Assembly: GCA_021795235.1 (NCBI GenBank)
Contig: JAJYPP010000009.1
Location: 1-64,000, forward strand
Source of the DNA: a bacterium
GTDB taxonomy: Bacteria; Chloroflexota; Dormibacteria; Aeolococcales; Bog-877
DNA: 64,000 bases
Reading direction: 5' to 3'
Part shown: piece after piece, positions 38,167 to 47,825 of the stretch
Layout: every line of letters starts with the position of its first letter
Numbering within the stretch: the first letter of the stretch is position 1
Notes under the pieces: model-generated
The model's input: the letters and a program-made list of their open reading frames with translations, nothing else
Database searches by the model: none
Told to the model about the DNA's origin: nothing
Program-made: the position numbers and the translations under genes

Positions 38167-39158
38167 TGAATGGCTCCCCCCTCCGGCCGGGATGGCGCGC
38201 CCGGTTCGGCGGGCGATGCCCCGCCGCTGCCGGTGAGCAACCTGGTCATCGCCGCGTAGAAGGCGTCCCCGTCGATCTCCTCGACCACGGTGGCATTGGC
38301 GAGCCTACCGAACACCCCCCAGTCGAAGAGCGAGTAACCCCTGGTGAGCTCGCCCTGGGTCTCGACGGTCACGAAATACGGCGCCGATCGGGTCACCAGG
38401 GCCGGCTCCAATGCGATCAGACAGGTCAATGCGTCCGGGTGGGTGCTGCCCCCGATCCCCACCTTCTCGTCGAAGGCCAATGTCGGCCCGTTGACCGTGG
38501 TGAAGAAGCGGGACAGCGGAGTGTCCAGCGCCTCGATTTCCGCGAGCCGGACGCGGTCGAACACCGCCTGGCGCACGGTGAGGGTCCAGGTCACGATCGT
38601 GGTTGTGAACCCGGCCCCAAGTACGATCCGAGCCGCTTCTGGGTCCACGTAGAAGTTGAACTCCGCCGCCGCGGTGATGTTGCCGCGGCCATTGTTGGCT
38701 CCGCCCATCACGTACAGCGCCTTCACTTTGCGGGAGAAGTCGCGATCCCGCACCACCGCGCTGGCTATGTTCGTCAGCGGTCCGATCGCGACTATCACCA
38801 GCTCGCCGGGATAGCGATCGGCCAGGCGAAGCAGAGCGTCGACGGCGTGCTCGGGATCGGCGGTCTGCTTCGGGCCGGCGAACTCCCCGCCCCCTCGACC
38901 GTCGATGCCGTGCACGTATTCCGCGCTGACCCATTCCCGGAGCAACGGCCGCTCGCACCCGCGATGGACCGGGACCTCACCGCCGCGGCCGGCAACCTCG
39001 ATGGTCAGCAGCGCGTTGGTCACCTGCTGGTCGAAGGCGACGTTGCCGGCCACCACGGTCACCGCCTCCAGCTTCGCTTGTGGGTGCAGCAACCCGGCGA
39101 GCAGGGCGAAGCAGTCGTCGGCGGCGGTGTCAGTATCGATGACGAGTCGTACGGTCAT
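38163..39158 (-). CDS. Nucleoside hydrolase (IunH/RihA-like)
   Basis: 331 residues. The calcium-binding N-terminus reads VIDTDTAADDCFALL, the counterpart of DxDxxxDD. Further hallmarks are VAIGPLTNIASAVVRD, ALYVMGGANNGRGN, AAEFNFYVDPEAARIV and THPDALTCLIAL. It cleaves the N-glycosidic bond of ribonucleosides or pyrimidine nucleosides. AAGGAG lies just upstream of ATG 39158. The neighbouring ribokinase would phosphorylate the released ribose. Confidence 0.88.
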   Translation of the reverse strand: MTVRLVIDTDTAADDCFALLAGLLHPQAKLEAVTVVAGNVAFDQQVTNALLTIEVAGRGGEVPVHRGCERPLLREWVSAEYVHGIDGRGGGEFAGPKQTADPEHAVDALLRLADRYPGELVIVAIGPLTNIASAVVRDRDFSRKVKALYVMGGANNGRGNITAAAEFNFYVDPEAARIVLGAGFTTTIVTWTLTVRQAVFDRVRLAEIEALDTPLSRFFTTVNGPTLAFDEKVGIGGSTHPDALTCLIALEPALVTRSAPYFVTVETQGELTRGYSLFDWGVFGRLANATVVEEIDGDAFYAAMTRLLTGSGGASPAEPGAPSRPEGGAIQ

Positions 39159-39168
39159 GGGCACTCCT

Positions 39169-40116
39169 TCATGCCAGAGTTGCGGGCTCGATCTCGGCGG
39201 CGTCGGGCGGTGGTGGCCCCGGCAGGTCACGCCAGTGCGGAAGAGATGGGATCACGCCGGCGAAGCGCACGGAATGTCCGGCCGCCTGGCAGGCGAAATA
39301 GGCGGCGGCGACCGGCCCGTGGCCCATGGCGATTGCCACTGCATAGGCCGCCGTGAAGGCGTCTCCGGCACCGGTCGTGTCAGCCGCCACGACGGAGTCG
39401 GCGGCTACCGGGACTGCCTTCCCCTGGCTCACCACCAACGCCCCGGCGGCGCCCCGCGTCACGGTCACCACCCCCCCACTGCGCCCCGCCAGAGCGCGGG
39501 CGGCCCTCTCCACCGCTCGATCTCCGGTGCCGGCGAGCCCGGTCAGGCGGGCCAGCTCGGTGACGTTGGGGGTCAGGTGGTCAGCGAGCGCCAGCAACTC
39601 AGGGCCGACCGGATGGGAGGGAGCCGGTGCCGGGTTGAGCACGGTCGTTACCCCACGCTCTCGCGCCACCCGCAGAGCCTCCTCGGCGGTGTCGGGCGGG
39701 ATCTCGAGCCCGGTGACGCAGACGTCGGCCGCGCCGATTTCCGCGGCGAAGTCCCGAACATGCTCGGGGCGCAGCTCAGCCAGCGCACCCGGTGCGATGA
39801 CGATGCGGTTCTGCCCTGTCGGCTCGACCAGAATCGCCCCCGCCATCGTCGATGCCCTCGCCACGACCACGGTCACACCCACGCCCTCGCGCAGCCAGAG
39901 CTGCCGGGCGCCGCGCCCGAACTCATCGTCCCCCACAGCTGTCAGCAGGGCAACCTGCGCCCCAAGGCGGGCCATTCCGACCGCCTGGTTCGAGCCCTTC
40001 CCCCCGTGGTCTACGCGGAACTCCTCCCCGGCCAGGGTCTCTCCCGGATCGGGCATGCGGGCCAGGCGGAACACCAGACCCACGCCGTAGCTGCCCACCA
40101 CCGCGATGCGGATCAC
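39169..40116 (-). CDS. rbsK: Ribokinase-like PfkB carbohydrate kinase
   Basis: 315 residues. FRVDHGGKGSNQAVGMARLG and the C-terminal signature DTTGAGDAFTAAYAVA with the catalytic Asp are typical of ribokinase. It phosphorylates ribose from nucleoside hydrolysis. GTG 40116 overlaps the gntR stop. The protein extends at the end with a Pro-rich tail. Confidence 0.85.
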   Translation of the reverse strand: MIRIAVVGSYGVGLVFRLARMPDPGETLAGEEFRVDHGGKGSNQAVGMARLGAQVALLTAVGDDEFGRGARQLWLREGVGVTVVVARASTMAGAILVEPTGQNRIVIAPGALAELRPEHVRDFAAEIGAADVCVTGLEIPPDTAEEALRVARERGVTTVLNPAPAPSHPVGPELLALADHLTPNVTELARLTGLAGTGDRAVERAARALAGRSGGVVTVTRGAAGALVVSQGKAVPVAADSVVAADTTGAGDAFTAAYAVAIAMGHGPVAAAYFACQAAGHSVRFAGVIPSLPHWRDLPGPPPPDAAEIEPATLA

Positions 40117-40850
40117 CGCGTCACCGTGGTGGTTACGCGCAGCCGCTCGCCGCTCATCCACACATCCGAGTATTCGACCGCCACCCCGTTGTCCAAGGCG
40201 GTGAGCTGCTCGATGTGGAGCAGTGGAGCTGCCGGTTCGATGCCGAGCTGAGCCGCGCGATTCGCGTCGGCGACAGCGTCGAAGGTGCGTCGCCCCGCAG
40301 TCACCAAGTGCCCGGAGGTCTGCTCGATGGCGGCGAACAGCGACAGGGCGCGGAAATCCACCGCTTCCAGCCCAGGGCATTGGTCCAGCCGGACCCGGTT
40401 GTCGAGGAGGACATAAGGGGCTCCATCCACGATGAGGCGGCGGTGGAGTCGGAGGATGCCGGCGGCGCCAGCATGGAGGAGGTCACGAGCGGGGATGTCG
40501 TCATCGGCATCCCCCGCAAGGGTGATCGTCTGCCCGAGGATCTCGGTGACAAATCTCCGGCCCGTGGCCCGGAGAATCTCGGTCATCGTCACGAGCCTCT
40601 GCCCCAACCCAGCGTCCCCCTCCGGATCTCGGACGAAGGTGCCGCGCCCATGGGCCTGGACGAGCAGCTTCTCGGTGACGAGCATCGTCACGGCCTTGTG
40701 CAGGGTGGCTCGAGCCACCCCGTACTCCCTGGCGAGGTCGGCCTCGTTGCGGAGCTGGAATCCGGCCGGCCATGCCCCGGAGATGATCTCTTCTCGGATC
40801 GCATCCGCCAGCTGGATGGGCAGGGGGCGGGACGATGTGCGGGTCAGCAC
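40113..40850 (-). CDS. GntR/HutC-family repressor with UTRA domain
   Basis: 245 residues. N-terminal winged helix: AIREEIISGAWPAGFQLRNE, DLAREYGVARATLHKAVTML, GRGTFVRDPEG; the ligand-sensing UTRA domain begins near residue 95 and ends VEYSDVWMSGERLRVTTTV. It leads the nucleoside operon and most likely represses it until a nucleoside-derived ligand binds. Confidence 0.9.
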   Translation of the reverse strand: MLTRTSSRPLPIQLADAIREEIISGAWPAGFQLRNEADLAREYGVARATLHKAVTMLVTEKLLVQAHGRGTFVRDPEGDAGLGQRLVTMTEILRATGRRFVTEILGQTITLAGDADDDIPARDLLHAGAAGILRLHRRLIVDGAPYVLLDNRVRLDQCPGLEAVDFRALSLFAAIEQTSGHLVTAGRRTFDAVADANRAAQLGIEPAAPLLHIEQLTALDNGVAVEYSDVWMSGERLRVTTTVTR

Positions 40851-41239
40851 CGGTGAACTCCAGATGAACGTCTATAGTCGTCTAGCCGGGCAAACCTACC
40901 ACCTGGCCCCGACGGTGTCAAATCGAGCCCGCGGGTGTTGTCCGTTCAGCGGTTCTCTCCGCTCCTTCTGGTAGCCCTCCCGATCTCCCGTCGACCCGCC
41001 TCTGCTCGAGCGCTGACGCCATCGTCCCTCGACCACACCAGTGAACTCACGCGGCCAGTTGTCACCTCCCAGCCCGGCCCGGTACATGGATCTCGACTCG
41101 TCCACCAGCTTGTGCCGCTCCTGAATATGCATTGGCCATGCCACTGACTGCCGCTCTCCGGCGGCCGAGCCTCGGTATCATTCCTTGGTGAGGGAACGAT
41201 CGCGCCGGCGTACGCCCCTCGCTGAGGCAACGCGAGGCA
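40851..41239. other. 389-bp intergenic region
   Basis: It contains the probable GntR operator and, presumably, the promoter of the nucleoside operon. I see no gene in the remaining 350 bp; open frames there are short and Arg/Pro-rich. Confidence 0.5.
40868..40883. promoter_or_regulatory. Tandem CGTCTA motif, probable GntR operator
   Basis: CGTCTA occurs twice, 10 bp apart (40868-40873 and 40878-40883), 18 bp upstream of the repressor start. The complement TAGACG contains the TAGAC core that HutC-type GntR proteins (DasR, for example) recognise. One helical turn spacing fits a dimer. Confidence 0.5.
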
Positions 41240-41731
41240 ATGCGAGCCGTTGACTTGATGCTCACCGCCCCCTACGATCCGTGCGTGGCTGGGTTAGCAC
41301 GGTCGGGTGGCCCCCTTGAGGTACGGGCCTCCGACAGTGACCGCGAGACCGTCGTCGACGAATTGCGCCAGCACCACGCCGTCGGTCGGCTGACGCTAGA
41401 GGAGCTGGAGGAGCGGGTGGGCACGGCGTACCAGGCTCGGACAGCCGGAGAGCTGGCTCAGGTTCTCAGCGACCTCCCGCCACCACCTCCACCTGCCCCT
41501 CCCCATCCGACCCTTGGCCAGCGGCTGCGCCCCCGGCTGGGCTACGGGATCGGCGCCACGCTGCTGTCCGCAGTGATCGCCGTCGGACTCGTTGGCGGAG
41601 TCCTGGGGCACTGGCACTTCTTCCCCCTGCCTTTGCTCTTCATTGGCTTCTTCTGGATGAGGCGCCGCGGGCGCTGGGGCGGGCGCGGCTGCGGGCTGGG
41701 TCGCCGCGGCGGCGGTGGCTGGGGCGGCTGA
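41240..41731 (+). CDS. DUF1707 protein with one or two membrane segments
   Basis: 163 residues. The DUF1707 (SHOCT-like) domain is seen in EVRASDSDRETVVDELRQHH and GRLTLEELEERVGTAYQART. A Pro-rich stretch and a hydrophobic part follow (TLLSAVIAVGLVGGVLGHWH, FPLPLLFIGFFWM), then a Gly/Arg-rich tail. Function unknown; common in high-GC Gram-positive bacteria. The start is uncertain (ATG 41240 or 41258). Confidence 0.7.
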   Translation: MRAVDLMLTAPYDPCVAGLARSGGPLEVRASDSDRETVVDELRQHHAVGRLTLEELEERVGTAYQARTAGELAQVLSDLPPPPPPAPPHPTLGQRLRPRLGYGIGATLLSAVIAVGLVGGVLGHWHFFPLPLLFIGFFWMRRRGRWGGRGCGLGRRGGGGWGG

Positions 41732-41875
41732 GCCGCCCTTCCTGCCCCCTGGGGCGACCCACGGCTTCCCTGATGGGTTGTCCGCCCCAACCGGCAGCCG
41801 GCACCTTCAAAGGGCCCCGCCGGGACGGGGTGGTGATCCCTGACCGCACCGTCCGGCGGAGCACCTGCTGGTGGC

Positions 41876-43366
41876 TCAGGCGGTTCCCCCACCGCGCACC
41901 TGGGCGTTGAACTCCACGATGAGTTCGTCCCAGCCCGCCACCTGCTCCATGAGCCCGTCCCAGAATGCTAGCTGGCGCCGGGCCTCAAAGGCCTCCAGCG
42001 AGACCCCCTGCTGTTCGACCCAGGTGAAGTAGCCGAGGTTGAAGATCCTGGTCCGGTCCTGGTGGCGCAGCTCCAGCAGCTCTGAGTGCCCTGCTTCCTG
42101 CAATTCCTGCCCGAGCACCGCCAGCACGGGCCCTTCCCTCAGGCCCTGCGGGAAGTCGCGCTGGACCCGCTTGGCGCGCTCGCTGGAGTACATCGCCGCC
42201 CCGTCGGTGGCAACTGTCAGCACGACATCCTCTGGTCCCAGTTCGAAGTGACGGGCCACCGCCACCGCGGCCACCACATTGGCCAGCCCTGACAGGCCGA
42301 CACTGGCCATCGTGGCCAGCAGCGGCGGCTCCAGCCCCGGCCGCCCCCGCAGAGCCTCGAGTCCCTCTTCGGTGTGAAAGATGGCATCCAGCCGGTCCGT
42401 GCTCCGATCCGACACCGCCACCACCACGTCCGTGTTCATGACGTTGTGGATGAGGGGAATGTGCTTATCCCCGATGCCCTGGATGTTGTGCTCCCCGAAT
42501 CCGTTGCGCAACATGGTGGCGCACTCCAGCGGCTCGGCGGCCACGATCCGGGTTCCGTACCGCCGCTTGAGGTGGTCCCCAGCGCCCAGCGTGCCCGCCG
42601 AGCCGGTGGTTGCGACGAAGGCGAAGGGGGCCAGGCCGGGCCGCTCGACTCGGAGATGCTCGACCAATCGCTCCATGGCCCCCCCGGTGCAGAGGCGGTG
42701 GACCAGATGGTTGGGGTACTCGGCAAACTGGTTGAGGATCACGTTGCGGTCGTCGTCCGCCAACAGGCGGCAACGGTCGTAAATCTCCCGGACATTGCTC
42801 TCGCCCCCGGGGGTGGTGATGACGTCGGCGGGGTCGGCCACCCATTGCCGGAGCCACGCGAAACGCTCCGAGCTCATGTCCTCGGGCAGCACCGCCACGC
42901 CGCGGCACCCCAGAATCCTGGAGATCGCCACCCCCCCGCGGCAGTAGTTCCCGGTCGACGGCCACACCGCCCGCTGCCCGATGGGATCGAACATGCCGCT
43001 GACCAGGCGCGGCGCCAAACACGCATACGCGGCCAGCACCTTGTGCGCGCCAATCATGGGGAAGCGGTCACCGAGAGCGACCACGATGGTGGCGGGGACC
43101 CCGGTCAGCGCGGGCGGGAGCACGATGTGGTCCGGGACGCCGACCAGGCTCCTGCGGTCGGCTCCGTTGTACCAGTGAACTCTGAAGAGGTTGCGGGGGT
43201 CGGGGGCGTCCGGGTCGATCCCGGCCAGGGCGGCCCGCACCTCGCCGTCGATACGGCTGGGATCGGCGAGCTCCGAGAAGGTCGGCAGCACGATGCCGAG
43301 CTCCCGGCAGCGCGCGACGGCCCGACCGTAGACCCTCTGATCGACGATGCGCTCTGCTGACGACAT
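41876..43366 (-). CDS. PLP-dependent fold II enzyme of unknown substrate
   Basis: 496 residues, tryptophan synthase beta/cysteine synthase superfamily. The PLP lysine is likely that of MIGAHKVLAAYACLAPRL; the phosphate-binding and Asn loops are VWPSTGNYCRGGVAI and TTGSAGTLGAGDHL. A segment reading GIGDKHIPLIHNVMNTD suggests a subgroup distinct from cysteine synthase. The family also includes ammonia lyases and threonine/serine dehydratases. As the last gene of the purine-type operon, it may process an amino acid product of ring breakdown, as YgeX is thought to do. Substrate unknown. Confidence 0.7.
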   Translation of the reverse strand: MSSAERIVDQRVYGRAVARCRELGIVLPTFSELADPSRIDGEVRAALAGIDPDAPDPRNLFRVHWYNGADRRSLVGVPDHIVLPPALTGVPATIVVALGDRFPMIGAHKVLAAYACLAPRLVSGMFDPIGQRAVWPSTGNYCRGGVAISRILGCRGVAVLPEDMSSERFAWLRQWVADPADVITTPGGESNVREIYDRCRLLADDDRNVILNQFAEYPNHLVHRLCTGGAMERLVEHLRVERPGLAPFAFVATTGSAGTLGAGDHLKRRYGTRIVAAEPLECATMLRNGFGEHNIQGIGDKHIPLIHNVMNTDVVVAVSDRSTDRLDAIFHTEEGLEALRGRPGLEPPLLATMASVGLSGLANVVAAVAVARHFELGPEDVVLTVATDGAAMYSSERAKRVQRDFPQGLREGPVLAVLGQELQEAGHSELLELRHQDRTRIFNLGYFTWVEQQGVSLEAFEARRQLAFWDGLMEQVAGWDELIVEFNAQVRGGGTA

Positions 43367-43566
43367 GACTTAGTGGATCCCCTCTCGTGCGGTGATGGCC
43401 AGGCCAGCCTGCCGGCCCCTCGTCAGCGGCACCGGATACCAGGCCCGCAGCGGCATCCGCGCCAATCGCCGGTTGGCCGCCACGCCCCTAAAGTACAGCG
43501 GAGAGCCGCTGCCAACCGCGCTCCAGCTTGCAGGACGGTTCGGACCGGCGGTTCTGCTGGGAGCGC

Positions 43567-44949
43567 TCACAGCACCGGCCAGCGCGGCGAAGGGTCGATT
43601 CCGGTCGCTGCGTACAGCCGCCGCGCGCGCTCCCTGGCCTGCGCCACCGCCTCCTCCTCGTCGATGGTGAGCAGCTCGCCGTGCCTGACCAGCCACCTGC
43701 CATCGACCATGACCGAATCCACATCGGCGCCGGTGGCGCTGTAGACCAAGGCGGAGACCGGGTTCAGCCCCGGAGACAGACCGCAGCGGTCGCGGTTGAC
43801 GACCACTATGTCCGCCTTCTTGCCGACCTCCAGGGACCCGATCTCGTGGTCCCACCGCAAGGCCCGGGCCCCGTTGATGGTGGCCATCTCCAGCACACTC
43901 TCGGCGGGGACGACAGTCGGGTCCAGGGAGACCGCCTTGTGCACCAGCGCCGCCAGCTTCATCTCCGCCAGGAGGTCGTAGGTGTTGTTGCTGGGCCCGC
44001 CGTCGCAGCCGAGGGCCACGTTCACGCCAGCCGCCAGCAGCCGCGGGACCGGGCAGACTCCCGAGGCCAGTTTGCTGTTGGAGGATGGGTTGTGGGAGAC
44101 GCTGGTGCCGGTCTCGGCCAGAATGGCGATGTCCTGGTCATCCAGCCACACCATGTGCACCAGGACGACGTCGGGGCCCACCAGGCCAACGCTGCGGGCG
44201 AACTCCACCGGGGACATCTGGTAGGTCTGCCGCAGGAACTGGCGATCGGCCTCCACCTCGGCCAGGTGCATGGTTATCCCCATCCCCCTGGCCCGAGCCT
44301 CGGACACCATCTCCCGGTAGAGCTGGGGAGACACCCCACCCGGGGTTCTGGGCCCGAAGCCGACGCGGATCCGTCCGTCCGCCGCCCCGTTCCAGCGGTC
44401 GAACATGTCCAGGGTGGTCAGCAGGCTCTCCTCGCGGGTCTCGCGCAACCCCAACGGCATCGCGTTGTCCTCACTCGCGTAGGTGGCGATGTCCATCACC
44501 TTCTTGGAGAGGCAGGCGCGGATGCCGGTGTCGGCCACCACCTGGGCCACCCCTTCGAAGCCGTATCGATGCGCCAGTCCAGACTCCAGAAACGTGGTGG
44601 TGCCGGACTTCAGCATCTCGGCGATGCAGAGCCGGGCGCTGACCACGCCGTCCTCGTGGTCGTAACTGCCCTGCAGCACCCACACCCGCTCGCACAGCCA
44701 CTGCACCAGCGCCATGTCGTCAGCGCAGTCACGGATCATCGCCTGGGCCTGGTGCACGTGGGTGTCGATCAGGCCGGGGATGATCAGCCGGCCGCTGAAA
44801 TCGACCCGCTCCTCGTCGGGGTGAGCGCTGAGGATCTCGTCGGCGGGGCCGACCGCAACGATGCGGTCCCCCCGCACCACCAGAGCGCCGCGGGCGAAGA
44901 TGCGACGCCCGGAGTCCATCGTGATGATCGTCGCCCCGTCCAGAATCAT
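43567..44949 (-). CDS. Amidohydrolase of the ATZ/TRZ/guanine deaminase group
   Basis: 460 residues. The metal site is made up of THVHQAQ, the strand GITMHLAE, VLVHMVWL and GCDGGPSNN (the conserved Asp). Related proteins deaminate guanine, S-adenosylhomocysteine or triazines. The N-terminal composite domain begins LDGATIITMDS. It sits between ssnA and the PLP enzyme and, with them, probably acts on a deaminable heterocycle. The exact substrate cannot be predicted. Confidence 0.75.
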   Translation of the reverse strand: MILDGATIITMDSGRRIFARGALVVRGDRIVAVGPADEILSAHPDEERVDFSGRLIIPGLIDTHVHQAQAMIRDCADDMALVQWLCERVWVLQGSYDHEDGVVSARLCIAEMLKSGTTTFLESGLAHRYGFEGVAQVVADTGIRACLSKKVMDIATYASEDNAMPLGLRETREESLLTTLDMFDRWNGAADGRIRVGFGPRTPGGVSPQLYREMVSEARARGMGITMHLAEVEADRQFLRQTYQMSPVEFARSVGLVGPDVVLVHMVWLDDQDIAILAETGTSVSHNPSSNSKLASGVCPVPRLLAAGVNVALGCDGGPSNNTYDLLAEMKLAALVHKAVSLDPTVVPAESVLEMATINGARALRWDHEIGSLEVGKKADIVVVNRDRCGLSPGLNPVSALVYSATGADVDSVMVDGRWLVRHGELLTIDEEEAVAQARERARRLYAATGIDPSPRWPVL

Positions 44950-45016
44950 CTCCCACCTCCTGGTCGACTCGCTCCCAGCGACACCGCGCGGAACCCGGGG
45001 AGACCGGCGCCCCGGC

Positions 45017-46387
45017 TCACGCCGAAACCGCCCGGCGCCACAACGCCCGGGCCCGCTCCCGGCTGCGGGCGACGATCGCCGCCTGGTCGAGACTGACCAG
45101 TTCGCGTTGTCGCATCAGCCACCGGCCGGCGACCATGGTGTCGGTGACGCAGCCACCATCGGCCCCCGAGACCAGGTGTGAGCTGGCACTGTCAGGGGTG
45201 AGCGGCGTGGGGGGAGCGTAGTCCAGGATCACGAGGTCGGCCGGACCGCCGGCCCGCAGCTGCCCGAGGGGTCCCAGGCCGGGGGCAAAGGGTGCGAAGA
45301 GCGAGTCGCAGATGCGCCCACCGCCTCCGAAAGCCAGCGCCAGCACCCGGTCGGACGGCATCAGCCGCGGGTCCTGGGCGGCCAGCCGGGCCTGCGCCTG
45401 CGCGGCGCGCATCTCCTCGAACATGTTCATGCTGACGCCGTCGGTGCCCAGGCCTACCACCACCCCGGCCTGGCTCAGCGCGGCGACGGGAGCGCTCCCC
45501 ACCGCGTTGCCCATGTTGGAGCGCGGGTTGTGCGCGACCGCCACGCCGGCCCGGGCCAGCTCCGCGATCTCAAATCCGTCGACGTGGACGCAGTGGGCCG
45601 CCAGCGAACCGGGGCCCAGCACGCCCTGCTCGACCAGGTGGGGGACCACGCGAGTCGAGTGGCGGCGCTGACAGTCATCCTGGTCGACCAGGTCCTCGGC
45701 GACGTGCACGTGACAGCCCACTCCCTGCGCCGCGCTCAGGTCGGCGCAGGCAGAGAGGGTCTCCACGCCCAGGGTGAAGGACGCGTGCAGCCCCACGGCG
45801 GCGGCCAGGCGGCCGTCCCGGGCCGCCGCCGTGGGACGGATGGCGCGGATGAAGCGCGCGTTCTCCCGGAGTCCGGCCTCAGCCGAGGCGGCTCCATTGC
45901 GCTCCGACACCTCGTAGGCCAGGCATGCGCGCAGCCCCGAGGCCTCGACCGCGGCGGCGATGACGTCCAGGCTGCCGTCCGCGAACGAGGGGCTGGCGTG
46001 ATGGTCCACCAGGGTGGTGACGCCGTGGCGGATGGCGTCCACCAGCCCCACCTCGGCGCTGGAGGCGATGTCCTCCGGGGTGAGCAGGAGATCCAGCCGC
46101 CACCAGAGGCGCTCCAGGATCTCCTTGAAATTCCGGGGCGGGTCGCCGGGCAGGGCCATCCCCCGGGCGAACGCCGAGTACAGGTGGGTGTGGGTGCACA
46201 GCATCCCAGGCATGACGATGCCACCGCCGGCGTCCACCAGCTCGGCGTCGGGATGAGAGGCTGTCAGCGCCGCCGGACCGATGGCCTGGATCCGCCCGTC
46301 CGCAACCACGACGGCCCCGTTCTCCACCAGGGGCGCGCGCTCGTCCATGGTCACGATCGTGGCATTGGTGATGCAGACCGGCCTCAC
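45017..46387 (-). CDS. ssnA: SsnA-like amidohydrolase
   Basis: 456 residues. SsnA is a putative aminohydrolase that accompanies selenium-dependent molybdenum hydroxylases. The signature MPGMLCTHTHLYSAFARGM and LWWRLDLLLTPEDI, DHHASPSFADGSLDVI match the E. coli SsnA line. Later metal ligands lie in HVHVAEDLVDQ, CVHVDGFE and GLGTDGVSMNM. It starts 127 bp after the codA stop and probably belongs to the same operon. Confidence 0.85.
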   Translation of the reverse strand: MRPVCITNATIVTMDERAPLVENGAVVVADGRIQAIGPAALTASHPDAELVDAGGGIVMPGMLCTHTHLYSAFARGMALPGDPPRNFKEILERLWWRLDLLLTPEDIASSAEVGLVDAIRHGVTTLVDHHASPSFADGSLDVIAAAVEASGLRACLAYEVSERNGAASAEAGLRENARFIRAIRPTAAARDGRLAAAVGLHASFTLGVETLSACADLSAAQGVGCHVHVAEDLVDQDDCQRRHSTRVVPHLVEQGVLGPGSLAAHCVHVDGFEIAELARAGVAVAHNPRSNMGNAVGSAPVAALSQAGVVVGLGTDGVSMNMFEEMRAAQAQARLAAQDPRLMPSDRVLALAFGGGGRICDSLFAPFAPGLGPLGQLRAGGPADLVILDYAPPTPLTPDSASSHLVSGADGGCVTDTMVAGRWLMRQRELVSLDQAAIVARSRERARALWRRAVSA

Positions 46388-46514
46388 CGCCGCTCCCCGG
46401 GAAACACCACCGAGTCAGGCGAGGGGGGCGGCGCCGCGGACCGGCCGAAGCGGGGTGAGGGCGGCATTCCCACGCTCATCCTGCGGTGGCGGTCGGCGAT
46501 GCCGCGGCCGCCGG

Positions 46515-47825
46515 TCAATCCGCGCCCCCGGGGGAGCGGGTGAACGTCACCGGGACCGTCTCCCCGCTGCCGCGACGCACGACCGGGGCCAGAGACGGGG
46601 TCTCGGCCACCACCCGGCCCCGGCGGACCACCCAGCGGCAGGACGGACGGAGCCGGATCGCCTCCGCCTCGTCCTCGCAATCCAGGACCACCAGGTTGGC
46701 CGGCCCCCCCTCCCGGAGGTCGGCGGGGGCGTCGGAGGCCCGGGCGGCGTTGCCGGTGATCATGGAGAAGGCCGAGAACAGCTCCGGACGGCCCGTCATC
46801 TGGGCCACATGGACCAGCATCGAGAGGGCGTCGAGCATCGACCCCCGGCCCAGCGGATACCAGGGGTCCATGATCGAATCGTGGCCGCAGACCACGTTCA
46901 CTCCGATCCGGTCCAGCTCCTTGACCCGGGTCATGCCCCGGCGCTTGGGATAGGTGTCGAAGCGCCCCTGGAGCACGATGTTGTCCAGGGGATTGGCCAC
47001 GATGGTGACCCCCGCCCGGCGCAGGATCTGCAGCAGCTTGAAGCTGTAGGCGTCGTTGTAAGACCCCATGGCGGTGGTGTGACCGGCCACCACCCGGCCC
47101 TGCATTCCATCCCGCATGGTGCGCGCTGCCACGTGCTCCAGGAAGCGCGACTGCTCGTCATCGGTCTCATCGCAGTGGAGGTCGATGCCGGCCCCGGTCT
47201 CACGCGCCAGGTCGAAGAGGAACTGGACCTCGGCGATGCCATCCTCGCGGGTCCACTCGTAGTGGGGAATCCCGCCGATCAGGTCGCATCCCAGCCGCAT
47301 CGCCTCTCGCATCAGGGCCTCCCCATCGGGGAAGCAGAGCACGCCGTCCTGGGGGAAGGCGATGAGCCTCAGCTCGACCACGTCGGCCAGCTCGTCCCGC
47401 AGCTCCAGCAGGGCCCGCAACGCCACCAGGGTGGGGTCGCAGACATCGACGTGGGACCGGATGAGTCCGGTCCCCTGGGCCACCTCCCAGAAGATCGCCT
47501 CCCGGGCCCGCCGCTTCACGTCCTCCAGGGTGAGGGTCTTCTTCCGCTCCGCCCAGGTTTGGATGCCCTCGATCAGGGTGCCGCTCTCGTTGTGGTGGGG
47601 GTCGCCCACGGTCAAGACCGCGTCCAGATGCACGTGCGGGTCGACGAAGGGGATGGAACACAGCCGCCCCTCCCCCGACAGCTCGGTGGCGCCGCCAGCC
47701 GCCAGCTCACCGGCGGGGCGGATGGCGGTGATGACACCGCCGTCGATGGCCACGTCCATCAGGGGTCCGGGACGATCCTGGGTCGGCGACAGCCGCACCG
47801 ATCGGACGATCAACTCATAGGTCAT
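46515..47825 (-). CDS. Cytosine deaminase-like amidohydrolase
   Basis: 436 residues, CodA family. Metal-binding motifs: [41 protein letters not shown] and [19 protein letters not shown]. CodA homologues deaminate cytosine, isoguanine or isocytosine. In this operon, beside xanthine-type hydroxylases, isoguanine or another purine is a likely substrate. Start overlaps the stop of the LLM gene (ATGA). Confidence 0.85.
   Translation of the reverse strand: MTYELIVRSVRLSPTQDRPGPLMDVAIDGGVITAIRPAGELAAGGATELSGEGRLCSIPFVDPHVHLDAVLTVGDPHHNESGTLIEGIQTWAERKKTLTLEDVKRRAREAIFWEVAQGTGLIRSHVDVCDPTLVALRALLELRDELADVVELRLIAFPQDGVLCFPDGEALMREAMRLGCDLIGGIPHYEWTREDGIAEVQFLFDLARETGAGIDLHCDETDDEQSRFLEHVAARTMRDGMQGRVVAGHTTAMGSYNDAYSFKLLQILRRAGVTIVANPLDNIVLQGRFDTYPKRRGMTRVKELDRIGVNVVCGHDSIMDPWYPLGRGSMLDALSMLVHVAQMTGRPELFSAFSMITGNAARASDAPADLREGGPANLVVLDCEDEAEAIRLRPSCRWVVRRGRVVAETPSLAPVVRRGSGETVPVTFTRSPGGAD

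Noticed and set aside
43370-43566. Frame before the PLP gene reading PLYFRGVAANRRLARMPLRA
   Set aside because: Too short to call; no family and no start signal. It may be leader sequence of the last gene.
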